A stretch of 64,000 nucleotides of DNA, taken from NCBI GenBank assembly GCA_023014335.1, contig JAECYW010000024.1, positions 124,001 through 188,000 on the forward strand. Direction: 5' to 3'. A program made the translations under genes and the position numbers. The notes beneath the pieces are model-generated. The model ran no database searches. It was not told where the DNA came from and saw only the letters and a list, made by a program, of their open reading frames with translations. Positions 44,413-55,827 of this stretch are shown in pieces (the stretch's first letter is position 1; each line of letters begins with the position of its first letter). The stretch comes from Galerina marginata. Lineage: Eukaryota > Basidiomycota > Agaricomycetes > Agaricales > Galerinaceae.

Positions 44413-47400
44413 ATGTCAACTACTACCTCCGAAATTCGCGATGCTTCATCGAGCCTTTACCGCATCGAACTCTTGAAGGAAGACAACTGGCTTCCGTGGA
44501 AGCGCCGTGTAACCGGCGTGCTACGAGAACGCCGTCTCCTGAAGTATGTCGATGGAACGAGTAAGAAACCGGACGCTTTACCCGCCTCAACGGATAAAGA
44601 GACCCAAGCTTTAGTAACAGCCCGCGAAACGGAAATTAGTGAGTGGGAAGACAATGATGCGCGAGCGCAGACTCAAATTGAGCTTACCTTGAGTGACCCG
44701 CAGATGATACACATCGCAGGCGCCAAGACCGCCGCGGAAATGTGGACGCAGTTGAAGACCGTGAAGGAACCGCGAGGTACCATGGGCATAATTTCGGCAC
44801 GTAGACGATTGTACCGTACCGTAGCCGACGAATCTACAGACATACAGACTCACATCAATGAGCTTCGTAGTATTCAGGAAGAACTTCACTTACTGGGGAC
44901 ACTGGTATCTGATGAAGATTTCACTACTATTTTAATATCTTCTCTCCCGGAATCTTGGGATCAATTCACAACTGCTTACCTTGGAGCTAGCACCTCTTCT
45001 GCTTCTGCTGATACTGCTACGACTCCAGCATCGACGTCGCTATGGAAAATTACTTCGTTTCAGCTTGTCGCGCTTATTCTCGAAGAGAATCGTCGGCGGA
45101 CCGAGCGATCCGGATTGGGCGCTAATGTTGCAATGCAAGCGCACGCGCCGAAATCGAGCGCGCATGGTAAAGCCCCTGTGAATAAATCGAATTTAGAGTG
45201 TACTAATTGTCATAAAACAGGACACACTGAACCGGATTGCTGGTCGAAGGGAGGAGGCAGCGAGGGCAAAGGTCCTAGGAGCAACCGACCCCGGAAAGGC
45301 GGGAAGTCGAAACCTAAAGGTAAAGAACGCGCGAGTCAAGCGCAGTCAGAGGGAACGACAACGACAGATGAAAAGGAGGCCGCTTATCAGTCTAATGACG
45401 GTCAGCCCAGCGTCAAGATCACGCGAAACAGTTGGATCGCGGATACGGCAGCTACGTCCCACATCTGCAATGATCGTGAGTTATTCAATTCGTATAGTCC
45501 CCTTACCTCGAAATCAATTGAAGGCATTGGCCAACAATCAATTTCAGCTCTAGGAATCGGTAAAGTCAGTTTAAATTGCAAAGTAGATGGAAAATTAATC
45601 ACCAATCACTTGCAGAACGTCTTATACGCCCCGGATGCCGCGAATAATCTGCTTTCGATTACCAAACTCGATAAAGCGGATGGTTACGCCACTTGCAAAG
45701 GCGGAGGAATTAAACTGTGGAACAAGAACAATAAATTACTTGCCCAAGGAAAGATAGTCAATAATTTGTATGTACTGGATGCAGAACCCATTCACGCAGC
45801 ACGGGAGCACGCTCAGGTCGCGCTAAGCCTCCCGGATACATGGGATTCACTCCACAAGAAATACGGACACCTATCAATTTCAGGACTTAAGAAACTCATT
45901 AGGGACAACTTAATCGAAGGACTTACCGTTGATTCTACCGAAGAATTCCACCAATGCGAAGCCTGTATACAAGGCAAACAACACCATAAGTCATTCCCTG
46001 CGGAAAGCGAAACACGAGCGAAAAATCCCGGAGAACTCACTCATAGCGACGTTTGGGGACCAGCCCGCGAGACGTCAATCCAAGGATCGAAGTATTATAT
46101 TTCGTTTACTGATGATGCCGTGCGCAGATGCACCGTTCTGTTCATGAAGAAGAAGTCAGAAGCCTTCGAAAAGGTGAAGGAATACATTACCTGGATTGAG
46201 AAGAAATTTGGATTCACGCCGAAGGTTTTGCGCGTCGATAATGGCACTGAATATATTAATCAGAAGACCAAAAACTGGTGCGCAGAGAAGGGAATCGAAA
46301 TTCAAACAACTGCACCTTATTCGCCATCGCAAAACGGAGTCGCCGAACGCTTTAACCGCACGTTAATGGAAATGGCACGATCTATGCTAATTGGACGAAA
46401 CTTACCTCGATTTTTATGGGCAGAGGCTGTACGCCACGCCGCATACCTTCGAAATCGATCGCCTACCCGAGCGCTTAATGGAAAGACACCGGAAGAGGCG
46501 TGGTCCGGTCGGAAACCGAACATGTCGCACCTCCAGGAATTCGGATGCGACGTCTGGATCTTAAACGAGGGAAGTCAATCGAAGTTATTGCCAAAATCAA
46601 CGAAATATACCTTTGTTGGATTTGAGGACGGACCAAAGGCTGTACGGTATTACGACTCGAAAAATCGCAACATCAAAGTTTCTAGGAATTACATATTTTC
46701 AGAAAAGGAACCTGAAGCGATGGAATTCGAACTCTTACCTAGATTGGAGCTCGAGGGGGAGTTAAAGGGTAATTCCGAACCCCAATCTCCCGAGAACACA
46801 CCTAAAGAGTCACCTGAAACGAAATTGTTAGCACCAGAGAACGCGCCGCAACAAGCGCCCGCACCAGCGCCTAACGTCGAACCGCCTAAAGCGACGCCGT
46901 CAACGCCGAGTAAGCCTCAGAAATCAAATAACTCACCGAGTACACCTACGACGAGCCCGAATATTGCATATTATCCAAAGAAACACAATCCTATCCCGTT
47001 ACGACGCACCAACCGAAATCTACCAGACCTTGATTATAGGAAGATAAATAATCCAGATGCTCGCTTACCTGCCCCCCGGCCACGAAATGAAGGCACCTCA
47101 CAGGACGAAATTGACGAGGAAATTATTGCAAATCTAGCCTCAAACGAATTAGGCTTTGTGGCATCATTAAATAATGCTAATGATGACCTACCTCGATCGA
47201 TTAACGAAGCCAAGGCTTCTCCTGAATGGGAACACTGGGAAAAGGCAATTAACGAAGAATATTCACTATTAGAAGGCATGGAAACTTGGGAATTGGATGA
47301 CTTACCACCAGAACGAAAGGCAATCGGATGCCGATGGGTTTTCTTGAGGAAATACAACGAGAACGGCGATGTAGTCCGATACAAAGCGCGCCTCGTAGCG

Positions 47401-48765
47401 CAGGGCTTCTCCCAAATTCCAGGTATGGACTTCGACGGGACTTTCGCGCCAGTAATGCGCCACGACTCGCTCAGAGCACTGCTTGCGATCGCAGCAATTA
47501 AAGACCTTGAAATTCAGCAATTAGACGTCAAAGGAGCTTACTTAAATGGCGACTTACAGGAGGAAATATTCATGAGGCAACCTGATGGATTTCACGATGG
47601 AACAACGAAAGTTTGCCGCCTCAAGAAGACGATCTACGGACTCAAACAGTCAGGACGCGAATGGAACCGCAAACTCGATAAAGTGCTCACTGAACTTCGA
47701 TTTACGAAATCTACAGTAGACCACTGCGTGTATATTCGCACAGAAAATGGTCATACTTCGTACATAACTGTCTGGGTGGATGATTTAATGTTATTCACGG
47801 ATGAAACAGACGAAATGAACGAAATTAAAGCTTACCTCAAGAAGGAATTTGAAATAAACGACCTCGGCGAACCTAAGCTCATAATTGGCCTCGAAGTTAA
47901 AAGAGATAGAAAGGCACATACCATAACCCTTGGTCAGACATCTTATGTTGACCGTGTACTTATGAAGTACGGAATGGAAAACTGTCGACCTGTCTCGACT
48001 CCAATGGACCCAAATGTCGTACTGACACGTGTCAACGAGAACGACGTGATGGACGAGCCACGAGAAGACCGAGACGAGCGCCTAGGAGGGGGTTATGCCG
48101 CGGCTGTTGGATCCCTAATGTATGCCGCGATTGGAACTCGACCAGATATTGCCTACGCAGTACAGAAGTTGAGTAAATATCCAGGTAATCCCGGAAACTC
48201 ACATTGGACCGCTTTGAAGCGCGTATTCCGTTATCTGGCAGGCACGCGCGATCGTGTCTTAGTTTACGGAGGCGACGTGGATGAGGATGAAGTTATATTT
48301 AGCGCCTATTGTGACGCAGACTTTGCTTCTGATCCGGATGATCGCAAGTCCATTTCAGGATATACTATATTTTTAGGCAACGCCGCCATCGCTTGGAGCT
48401 CGAAGAAACAAACGACAATCGCGCTCTCAACCACCGAAGCCGAATATACGGCCATCGCGCACGCCACACGCCAAATTATCTGGCTACAAAATTTATTCAC
48501 GGATCTAGGCTACACGCAAGACGATCCGACAATTTTATTTAGCGACAATCAGTCCGCTATCGCACTCACGCAAGACCCGCAGTTTCATGCACGCTCGAAA
48601 CATTTTGATATCACTAATCATTTCGTACGTGCTAAAGTTCAAGATGAAACTATTGAAGTTATTTACTGCCCTACAGACGAAATGACTTCAGATATATTTA
48701 CGAAGGCTCTTGCAAAGCCGAAGCACGAACAGTTCACTTCCGAACTCGGCCTGCTTCCAGCTTGA
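44413..48765 (+). CDS. copia gag-pol polyprotein
   Basis: One 1450-residue frame encodes all functions in copia order. Gag spans roughly residues 1-300, with a CCHC knuckle CTNCHKTGHTEPDC from residue 263. Protease has WIADTAATSHIC with the catalytic Asp near 344. The pre-integrase zinc part has HKKYGHLS and CEACIQGKQHH. Integrase has D546 (HSDVWGP), D609 (RVDNGTEY) and E645 (NGVAERFNR), the D,D35E spacing. Reverse transcriptase runs from GCRWVFLRKY through LDVKGAYLNGDL to the WVDD box near residue 1121 (YVDD in most relatives). RNase H has YCDADFASD, SSKKQTTIALSTTEAEY and FSDNQSAIAL. Gag and pol are in one frame, as usual for copia. The stop codon overlaps the purine tract. No defect is seen. 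Confidence 0.95.
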   Translation: MSTTTSEIRDASSSLYRIELLKEDNWLPWKRRVTGVLRERRLLKYVDGTSKKPDALPASTDKETQALVTARETEISEWEDNDARAQTQIELTLSDPQMIHIAGAKTAAEMWTQLKTVKEPRGTMGIISARRRLYRTVADESTDIQTHINELRSIQEELHLLGTLVSDEDFTTILISSLPESWDQFTTAYLGASTSSASADTATTPASTSLWKITSFQLVALILEENRRRTERSGLGANVAMQAHAPKSSAHGKAPVNKSNLECTNCHKTGHTEPDCWSKGGGSEGKGPRSNRPRKGGKSKPKGKERASQAQSEGTTTTDEKEAAYQSNDGQPSVKITRNSWIADTAATSHICNDRELFNSYSPLTSKSIEGIGQQSISALGIGKVSLNCKVDGKLITNHLQNVLYAPDAANNLLSITKLDKADGYATCKGGGIKLWNKNNKLLAQGKIVNNLYVLDAEPIHAAREHAQVALSLPDTWDSLHKKYGHLSISGLKKLIRDNLIEGLTVDSTEEFHQCEACIQGKQHHKSFPAESETRAKNPGELTHSDVWGPARETSIQGSKYYISFTDDAVRRCTVLFMKKKSEAFEKVKEYITWIEKKFGFTPKVLRVDNGTEYINQKTKNWCAEKGIEIQTTAPYSPSQNGVAERFNRTLMEMARSMLIGRNLPRFLWAEAVRHAAYLRNRSPTRALNGKTPEEAWSGRKPNMSHLQEFGCDVWILNEGSQSKLLPKSTKYTFVGFEDGPKAVRYYDSKNRNIKVSRNYIFSEKEPEAMEFELLPRLELEGELKGNSEPQSPENTPKESPETKLLAPENAPQQAPAPAPNVEPPKATPSTPSKPQKSNNSPSTPTTSPNIAYYPKKHNPIPLRRTNRNLPDLDYRKINNPDARLPAPRPRNEGTSQDEIDEEIIANLASNELGFVASLNNANDDLPRSINEAKASPEWEHWEKAINEEYSLLEGMETWELDDLPPERKAIGCRWVFLRKYNENGDVVRYKARLVAQGFSQIPGMDFDGTFAPVMRHDSLRALLAIAAIKDLEIQQLDVKGAYLNGDLQEEIFMRQPDGFHDGTTKVCRLKKTIYGLKQSGREWNRKLDKVLTELRFTKSTVDHCVYIRTENGHTSYITVWVDDLMLFTDETDEMNEIKAYLKKEFEINDLGEPKLIIGLEVKRDRKAHTITLGQTSYVDRVLMKYGMENCRPVSTPMDPNVVLTRVNENDVMDEPREDRDERLGGGYAAAVGSLMYAAIGTRPDIAYAVQKLSKYPGNPGNSHWTALKRVFRYLAGTRDRVLVYGGDVDEDEVIFSAYCDADFASDPDDRKSISGYTIFLGNAAIAWSSKKQTTIALSTTEAEYTAIAHATRQIIWLQNLFTDLGYTQDDPTILFSDNQSAIALTQDPQFHARSKHFDITNHFVRAKVQDETIEVIYCPTDEMTSDIFTKALAKPKHEQFTSELGLLPA

Positions 48766-48772
48766 GGGGGAG
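48764..48772 (+). other. polypurine tract
   Basis: GAGGGGGAG lies immediately before the 3' LTR and primes plus-strand synthesis. It overlaps the last bases of the gag-pol stop codon. Confidence 0.8.
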
Positions 48773-49095
48773 TGTTGAGAACGTACAAGCCCGAAGGCCG
48801 AGTACGGTCCGCCCAGTCCGGGTGTATCGAGTCATGCCCGACTCCTCACCTCGTCGGCCATCGCTTTCTCCCCGTATCTAGATTTATGTAGGCTATGTTT
48901 TCTATGATTATCACATGTAAATAGTATTTTACAAACTGTATATAAAGACTCCCCACATCGAGAGAGTCTGTATCCTTTCAAATCCATTCTTCCTATCCCC
49001 CAACTTCGTGTGAATCTAAGTACTCAGTTTAGGTATACACTGCCGTGCTGATTTCGACCGTTACTTTAACTAAGTAGCTACGTACGATCTCAATA
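48773..49095 (+). repeat. 3' LTR
   Basis: Same 323 bases as 43993-44315 with no difference found on reading. It is followed by the target duplication GAATT. Confidence 0.95.
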
Positions 49096-50640
49096 GAATT
49101 TCGACGTGGTGAACGACGTTTGAGAACTGGAGGTTGAAGAGCTGAATTCGCCGCCTAGGTTGCTGTCCTTTTGATCTACTCTGACGAGGTCTTCAGATTT
49201 GATCAGTCGACTCCTCACTTTCCGGTCGTCTGCTGGACCAGATTGTTGCTTACCTGTAACTGGAACCACCGTTTCTGGTATTGTACGGCCCAAGAAAACG
49301 AGACAGGTGGCAGCTATCGCCGCATAGATCTTTTTCTTTTGCATCTGTTGTTAGGCGTTTTATTTTCATGGAGTGGTCGTCTTTCGAGCTTTTGTTCTCG
49401 TAATCTTTTCCTCTGCCCGTACGAATGGAAAGTGGTCCGTTTCCTTATGTTCAGCCTGCCCGCTGGGATCGAACTTGTGCTGGTAAAACCTTTCCTTTTG
49501 TTTCTACAGGAACTAGTCTTGCCTTCGTTATTCTCGAGACCAGATGTCCGATCTAGGTGTTTCTAAACTTATTATCTTGGAATTCAGTGTTCATTTGAAG
49601 CCTAAGGCTCTCCGCGCTCGTTGGCTTGTCAATTCCACCCAGAATTTCCTGCCTCAGCTTATGCGCAGGCGCAGGCGGTTGAGTTCGGCTCCGTTATCGT
49701 CCCCGTAGCTTTGCTACTCGTTCGCAGGAGAGTCTCTTTCCTTGCAGATACACGCTTTATAGCCAGTTCACTCCAGCTGTCCTTCTTTCGCTAACCTACC
49801 CGAATCGCATTTAGCATTCGTGGCATATGTAACGAACATGTTTCAGCCCTTGTATTCGACTTCTTGCCCCTCCGAATATGCGTTTCTCCAGCGCGTCGTG
49901 CGCTGTCTCTATCGGAACTATAGCTCCTATACAAGTTGATCCGCTCGCCGATCACCCAAGAGTCATGAGTTGCTCTTGGCCCGTACTGCAGGTAATTCTG
50001 TGTCTTGGATTCTTCGTGTCCAGTGTGAATTGATGATGATCTATCATCCCAACGTAAAGTCTACTGCCCATAACCTGCTTTTGCCTGTTACTTACACTTC
50101 CTACTCAGAGTAGACGCCAACAAAACGACTCGGGTCAGAGTGCTCCCACCTAGATTGAACGTCTCAGCGCTCAGCTCTTGCCAAGTGCCCTGGGATATTG
50201 TCGCAGGTGTTCTTGGACCCTTTCGAGTCCCTTTCGACATGCGATCCCGATCAGCTCGGAGCGAAGGGTCTAGACTCTACTCGTACTTGGTACTCTCCAC
50301 TAGTGCCTTGGCCTCTATCCGTATTTGGATGAAAAGTGGTATGTTCAGGTCTCGTTCAAATTGGCATCATCTCCTTACAATATAACTGGGAAACGCCTTG
50401 CATGTTCCTATCCAATCAGATTTCCCCAGTCGAAGCGCGTCCCTGATTCTCACTGCCAACTGGACACAGGTCAACCTTCAACAACATCCATTTTTGAGGT
50501 GGTGCAAACGCGCTGGATGTTGCGGAGGCCGAGGTCGTCAACTTCGAGGACGACGAGCCAGATAATAGCAACGGAGTAAACTTCCGATAAAAGGAACTCC
50601 AATTAAGTCATCTTATTTCGTTCAATAACCTTTTTATTTA
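49096..50640. other. degenerate repeated segment (copy B), no supported gene
   Basis: 49600-50330 is a diverged copy of 43200-43900, and 50220-50560 is similar to 52500-52780 (shared TGTTCCTATCCAAT and GAGGTGGTGCAAACGCG). A minus-strand frame 49344-49090 with a hydrophobic N-terminus runs up to the LTR insertion point. No complete gene can be supported. Confidence 0.5.
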
Positions 50641-50872
50641 TCCATTCTTATACTTACCCTACGTTCTGCCTTCTCTTCCCACCCCTCAAGTTCTCTTCCT
50701 TGATGTTGTACCTTCCAGACGTTCTTTCCCTTGATTTCCTCTGCGCAGCTGAATTATTAGCCTACAAGTAATTGGGTTGAAAAATGTGCATAGGCAAAGG
50801 CAGTTCTTTATTCGTCCTCAATTTTATTCTTCACTTGGTCCTTGAAACTTTTGAAATGTAAACATGAAAGCC
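50641..50872. other. intergenic, no gene seen
   Basis: AT-rich spacer before the partial gene copy. Confidence 0.35.
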
Positions 50873-51085
50873 GGTCCTCGCGGATTCTCATGCCCTCGGT
50901 GAATATATTGAAGGCCAAACTTTCGATGAGAAGGTATGACGTTTACATCTCAATCCGTCCTTGTTTTTTGAATCCGAATGTTTTCCGTCTCGTAGGCGAT
51001 AATCGAGAGGGTCAACTCCGAAGCCGAGGTCTATGAAGGATTGAGGCGGGCTTTGGATGACTATGCCCTACGCGTAACAATTTAG
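50873..51085 (+). pseudogene. 3' fragment of the coiled-coil gene at 1-1569
   Basis: This stretch matches 1357-1569 with about six differences, including the intron, and encodes LADSHALGEYIEGQTFDEK then AIIERVNSEAEVYEGLRRAL up to the stop at 51083-51085. Upstream exons are missing: the match starts abruptly at GGTCCTCGCGGATT. The differences are mainly silent or in the intron. The similarity fades through the 3' flank to about 51385. It is a truncated duplicate with no start codon of its own. Confidence 0.85.
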
Positions 51086-51385
51086 ATAACTCAGAAAAAC
51101 GGCCAAAGGACAAATACATAGTTAATGGCGCTCCCGACTAGATACGGTTCCGGTTGTTGTCAAAGTCCAATCAATTTATTTCTTCTCGCTTAGAGTAACA
51201 ATTGCGTGACTTTACGACTCTCGCCTCGCTGTTTGAGGTTATTACTCGATATCTGGTAACCAAGATATTTAGTAATTCAATAGTAAATACGAGTTCCTGC
51301 TAGTCTAAATAATTTTTTCATCGTAGATCTGCGATTGTGAGGAGTGGCATGGCTAATTGACGTCTAACTGACGATGATCTTTGAC

Positions 51386-53730
51386 GACGCAGTTGGTTTA
51401 CCGCCGGTCATGGCCTTCGGCCCGAGCAGTCCAAGCTAGATTAGATTAGATAGACAAGATCACATCAGCGGCTGTGCCCGGTTGTGCCAGCGCGGTTTCC
51501 CTTTGCGGAATCACAACCAACCTTTCCCGCAACGCTATCCTGCCTGGTCGCTCCACGCGCTATCCGAGCCTTGCCAGACAAGAGTTGCTAGGGTATGGCT
51601 GATAGGCGTACACCAACGGGTCTAACTCGTTCTTATCTGGAGGTAGATTAGCGTACGATTCCGGCAACGCCTGTGGTAACATTGTTTGATTTGGATACAC
51701 TTAGCTTGGCCCATTCCCGTGCGCCCCTCCTTCAAGTGATGTGGGCCGGGCTCAATCGCTCAACGCCCGCCCTGGAGACAACCAGATACGGACGGTAGGG
51801 TTTTATCAAGAGACAATGAGGAATCGAGGTCCGCAGCGACAGTGAAAGCGGCACACCGCATGGGTAGGTGGGAATGAAGGTTGGAAGGCTGAACGACCTC
51901 CCTGTCTTTGGTGGTTTGGTCCTTTTTCTGTTTTGACAACGATTAACTTCTTGTTATCGCATCCCAATTACAAAATGCGGCAGGTAAATTAGCGCGCCGT
52001 ACGCTTCATGTTTCTCCTGCACGGAGTAAGCGGTCTGGACGTATTTTGGATGGTCCACCTCGGTTGATAGTCTCAACACACCGACAGAAAGCCGTAAGGA
52101 CTTCACTCGCGTTGTTCAACGTCCAACGTGCGACCTCTTCCATTTATATTGGAATGCGGCCCCTCACAGTCAACTCTTACCCTCCGAGTCCAGTGTTCGT
52201 ATTGAACTTTCCGCGATTCTAGCTACCGCCCGCTTACATTACATCCTTTCATACCAGCTCACTTGCCGCAGCGTCCTTGGATTTTGTCGCAGGTATTCTT
52301 ACGTCCCGCTTTGCCTTATTCCGCCCGCCAAGAAGCCAAGCGGGGTGTCTGGTACCACCTTTGACGCATCTCCGAACTGGCCGCGTGATCGTCACCTCAA
52401 TGTTCGGGCCAACCACAGGAAAGTATCTTTTTTTTGTTGGCGGAAAGCTGCTAGGAGCTCGCTCAGGTTGCTAAAATTAGTTCTTTCGACATTCAATCTC
52501 GATCAGCTGCCTTGCGAGTGAAGGGAAGGGTCTACTTGGTCCTCTTCATCCGTTCCTTGGTCTTTACCCATATTTGGATACGTTCAGTCTCATTTAACTC
52601 AGCGTTTTCTTACAATATGACTCTTTTGACTTGGCAGCTCGACTTACATGTTCCTATCCAATGGCGGTCCACAAGAGTTTTACCCGAATCCCACTGGACC
52701 CAAGTTGAATTCGACGCCGCCCCTTTTCGAGGTGGTGCAAACGCGGCGGCGGATGCTAACACTGAGGTTGTCAAGGTTTGTAGACTTATATGTAGTATCC
52801 TAAGCATCTCCTTTACCTGTATGTCAAGTAAATTGATTGGAAAAACGCACAGTTCAATATTCCTCCACAAATGTCTTCTTCGCGCGTCAATTTGGTCATC
52901 AAAATTCTTTAAACATGAACGACCTCGATAGGGCCGTTCGAGTATCAGCCAACGGTACCTTCAAGCTCGATTCGAAAGGAATCGGGTCTTCGCCCACTGG
53001 CAGTAGATGTCTAACTTCGTCGGACTGCCCGCCGATGTTCCCGAACTACTCCTGGCGAAATGTCGGAATATACCCCAGAATTACCCCAGATCACAAGTTA
53101 ATTCCCTGCATACGACATATATAAGACCCTGGCAATTGTGTATACAAACTCTGCGATCGGTTTCTTGCAGGTCCTGGATCCCTTCTGATGGCATGACTTT
53201 ATCCGCATCGAGTAAATTCAGCTGATCAAGTACATGTGAAAACATAACGACGAGGTTAACCTTGACCTGGTCTGTAACTCAGGTGAAAAGGTCCAAGGAA
53301 ATGTCTGACATCATGAAGAGTAGCCACACACCCAGACACGTCTCCTTTCATTTTTTCTATTAATAACCTTAGAGTGGTGATCGACACCGGACTCAAATCT
53401 GCAGGATTTGCAAATTAAAAAGAGAATTGTTGGCTACTAGCTGTAGGGTGTCAAGTCAATGAGCGAGCCCTCTTAATTGCAGTCCTCCTTGACCATCCCT
53501 TCATCAAAAATTCAGAACGGCCGCAGGAATTCCATGATCTAAAAGTAGCGGTAAAGGGGTACAATGTAAAATACAGCCGCCGTGGCTCGATCATGGAAAC
53601 AATTCAAGAATAACCCGCAAAGTTCCACTATGGGCACCTGCTAATGGCATCATCGTCTTTAAATAGCTGAACTGTTCAACCGAGGTCCTAGTTTTCCTCC
53701 CTTGCGGCGATTCGACCTCACTGCTGAACT
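51386..53730. other. degenerate repeated segment (copy C), no supported gene
   Basis: 51712-52800 shares pieces with the two segments on either side of the retrotransposon. Frames of 65-139 codons at 52277-53124 show no family motif. The stretch 53226-53730 holds nothing recognisable apart from the likely promoter of the next gene. Confidence 0.45.
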
Positions 53731-55827
53731 ATGCTAATTACGTTGGAGAACACCATTGGCGCAGCCCTTTTGGGTACTATGGGGGCATGTATGTACGTCG
53801 GGCTTTCTTTGTCAATGGGCTGCGTCGTCTCTAATTTGTCCTTGCTTTCTCGCGTGTATCAGTCTGTTCGGCATCTCCCTCGTTCAAGTATATATGTACT
53901 ACACCATTTACCCGAAGGATTGGCGGTTTCAGAAAATCATCGTACGTGTTCTTCCCAATGTACGCTGCGTAAATCTCATGTTTCTCTCGTCAGGTCGGTA
54001 CCTTGACGTACGAAATTCCCCACTTCCCAGCCTGACAGCCTTTTGACGATTTTTAGGGTATTCAACACTGGGCATCTGATCTGCCTAATCCATATTGTGT
54101 ATTACTATGCCATTGAGCAAGTCGGAAATCCGGCGGGATTGGAAGGAATAGTATGGTGCGTACAATCCGTAAACTTACAAAGATCTCGTTCATAGCGTCA
54201 CAACTCTATTCGCTCTATTCAGGAGTCTCAGGGTGAGCATCCCAACGTCTAGGGAATTACCAACTTCACCTGAACGTTTCCTTCGTCTCAGGCTCAGACA
54301 ATATTCAACGTACGTACATATGTGCGCCTCAGTCCATAAGCGTTACCAACATCAGGTTATGCATAGATCCTTATTATTGTGGTGGTCCACGGGTACGTAA
54401 CACCTTCAACATGCATGGTAAACTCCATTAACGTACAGCTCCCAGCTTGTACGTCCATAGAATTTGGAGACGTTGGTATTCTTCTATCGACATCTATTGG
54501 ACTCGGCTGATTTGATCTCGTTTCCAAGTTGGAAGCCACTTCTCTCGGATCTGGCCTGGGTTTCTCGTACGTGAGAGAATTGGCTTTGGATACTTCAAGT
54601 TCGTCGTCAACTTACATTTCAATACAGTTCGTACTTTTAGCCGGCGCCACAGGTAAGTTTAGTTGCTGAAACGATGTTCATAAAATGACGCCGATTTACG
54701 CGTTTCGTAGTCATCGGTGTCTGTGAGTCTTCATTACGCCTATCAGGACTGGCGCGGCCTGACGTTATTCCCAGTTTTAATAATTGACGCGTCAGTAGAC
54801 ATCAAGAAGGATTCCTAGTTCATGACTGACTTCATTTGTTTGTAGATTTCGGTTGAAATATTTTAGCGACATGCACGAAGCGACAGTAGGTTATCGACGC
54901 CATATTTCTCTTCCTCCAGCTAATGATTGTTGTAATGCAGTGGGTTCTTTACGCGATTTTTGGGACTACAACGACAATGGATTTTCTCATTGCCGCTTCA
55001 ATGTGCTATTACCTCAATAAAAGCAGATCGGGCTTCACAAGGTAGCAGTTTAACTTCTCCGCGTTTGCTGGGTTGACTGCTATTTTCTGTAGAACGAACT
55101 ACCTGGTTCTTAATATCATGCGATACGTACTTATATCTGGAGCATTAACCAGGTACAACTTCACGTTTTAGAACCATTAGGGATTAGCTCTGACACAGGT
55201 GGACAGCATAACCTCGTTGTCTTCGATCGCCACCGTGTGTTACCCATCCCTATCTTTACCCTCAATTCCACTTACATCCAATCCCAGTTTGCGGCGATGC
55301 CCAACAATCTCGTATTCCTCGGGGTCAGCTTTTTTATTACAAAGCGTGAGTTCTACCTCATTTTCCATGGAACCAATCTCATGAGGTTGCGGGTGGAAAA
55401 GTTTATATCAACAGCTACGTTGCAATGTGCGTTGTCCTTCTTTTCAATGGGTGACCAGTACTAACTATCGGCGCCTAATTTTAGGTTGAATGCACGCAAC
55501 AGGATTCGAGAAGAGTCGTCGTCAATTAGCGTTGACGTCGCAAATCTGCGTTCGGGACTGACTCGACCAGGCGACGCTACCACGATCAGTCGCTGCGACG
55601 ACAGGGGTCTCAAGGTGGGTCATCTATTCTTTTCATTGACGGAGACTGATTTTACTTCAGCACGAGTCGGTACAGCTCTCTTCTATGTATCGCGGTAAGG
55701 AGGTGGAATGTCCTGACACGTCAAGAGTTCATGCAAGTCCAAATATTTTAACACTATAAGACATACTTACCGTAGATTTAACTCAGATCCACGTACATCG
55801 GTCAGAGGATCGCAAGGTCGAGGGTGA
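53731..55827 (+). CDS. DUF6534 multi-pass membrane protein
   Basis: Many short exons: 53731-53792, 53863-53941, 53994-54007, 54057-54155, from 54196, and further exons to a stop near 55827. The first helix pair reads TIGAALLGTMGAC then FGISLVQVYMYYTIYPKDW. The next is VFNTGHLICLIHIVYYYAIE with NPAGLEGIVW. Later come DFLIAASMCYYLNKSRSGF, RTNYLVLNIMRYVLISGALT, FAAMPNNLVFLGVSFFITK and LYINSYVAMLNARNRIREES. These are the conserved blocks of the DUF6534 family, seven-helix proteins of unknown function, expanded in mushrooms. The middle exons (54.2-54.9 kb) are hard to join and less like the family, so one or more could be decayed. The C-terminus is Ser-rich and cytosolic. Confidence 0.65.

Larger units (their letters stand above)
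43993..49095 (+). mobile_element. intact Ty1/copia LTR retrotransposon
   Basis: Two 323-bp LTRs that appear identical flank one 1450-codon gag-pol frame. A 5-bp target duplication GAATT is at 43988-43992 and 49096-49100. A copia-type primer-binding site and a purine tract are in the right places. Identical LTRs and an unbroken frame mean a recent, possibly still mobile, insertion. Confidence 0.95.
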
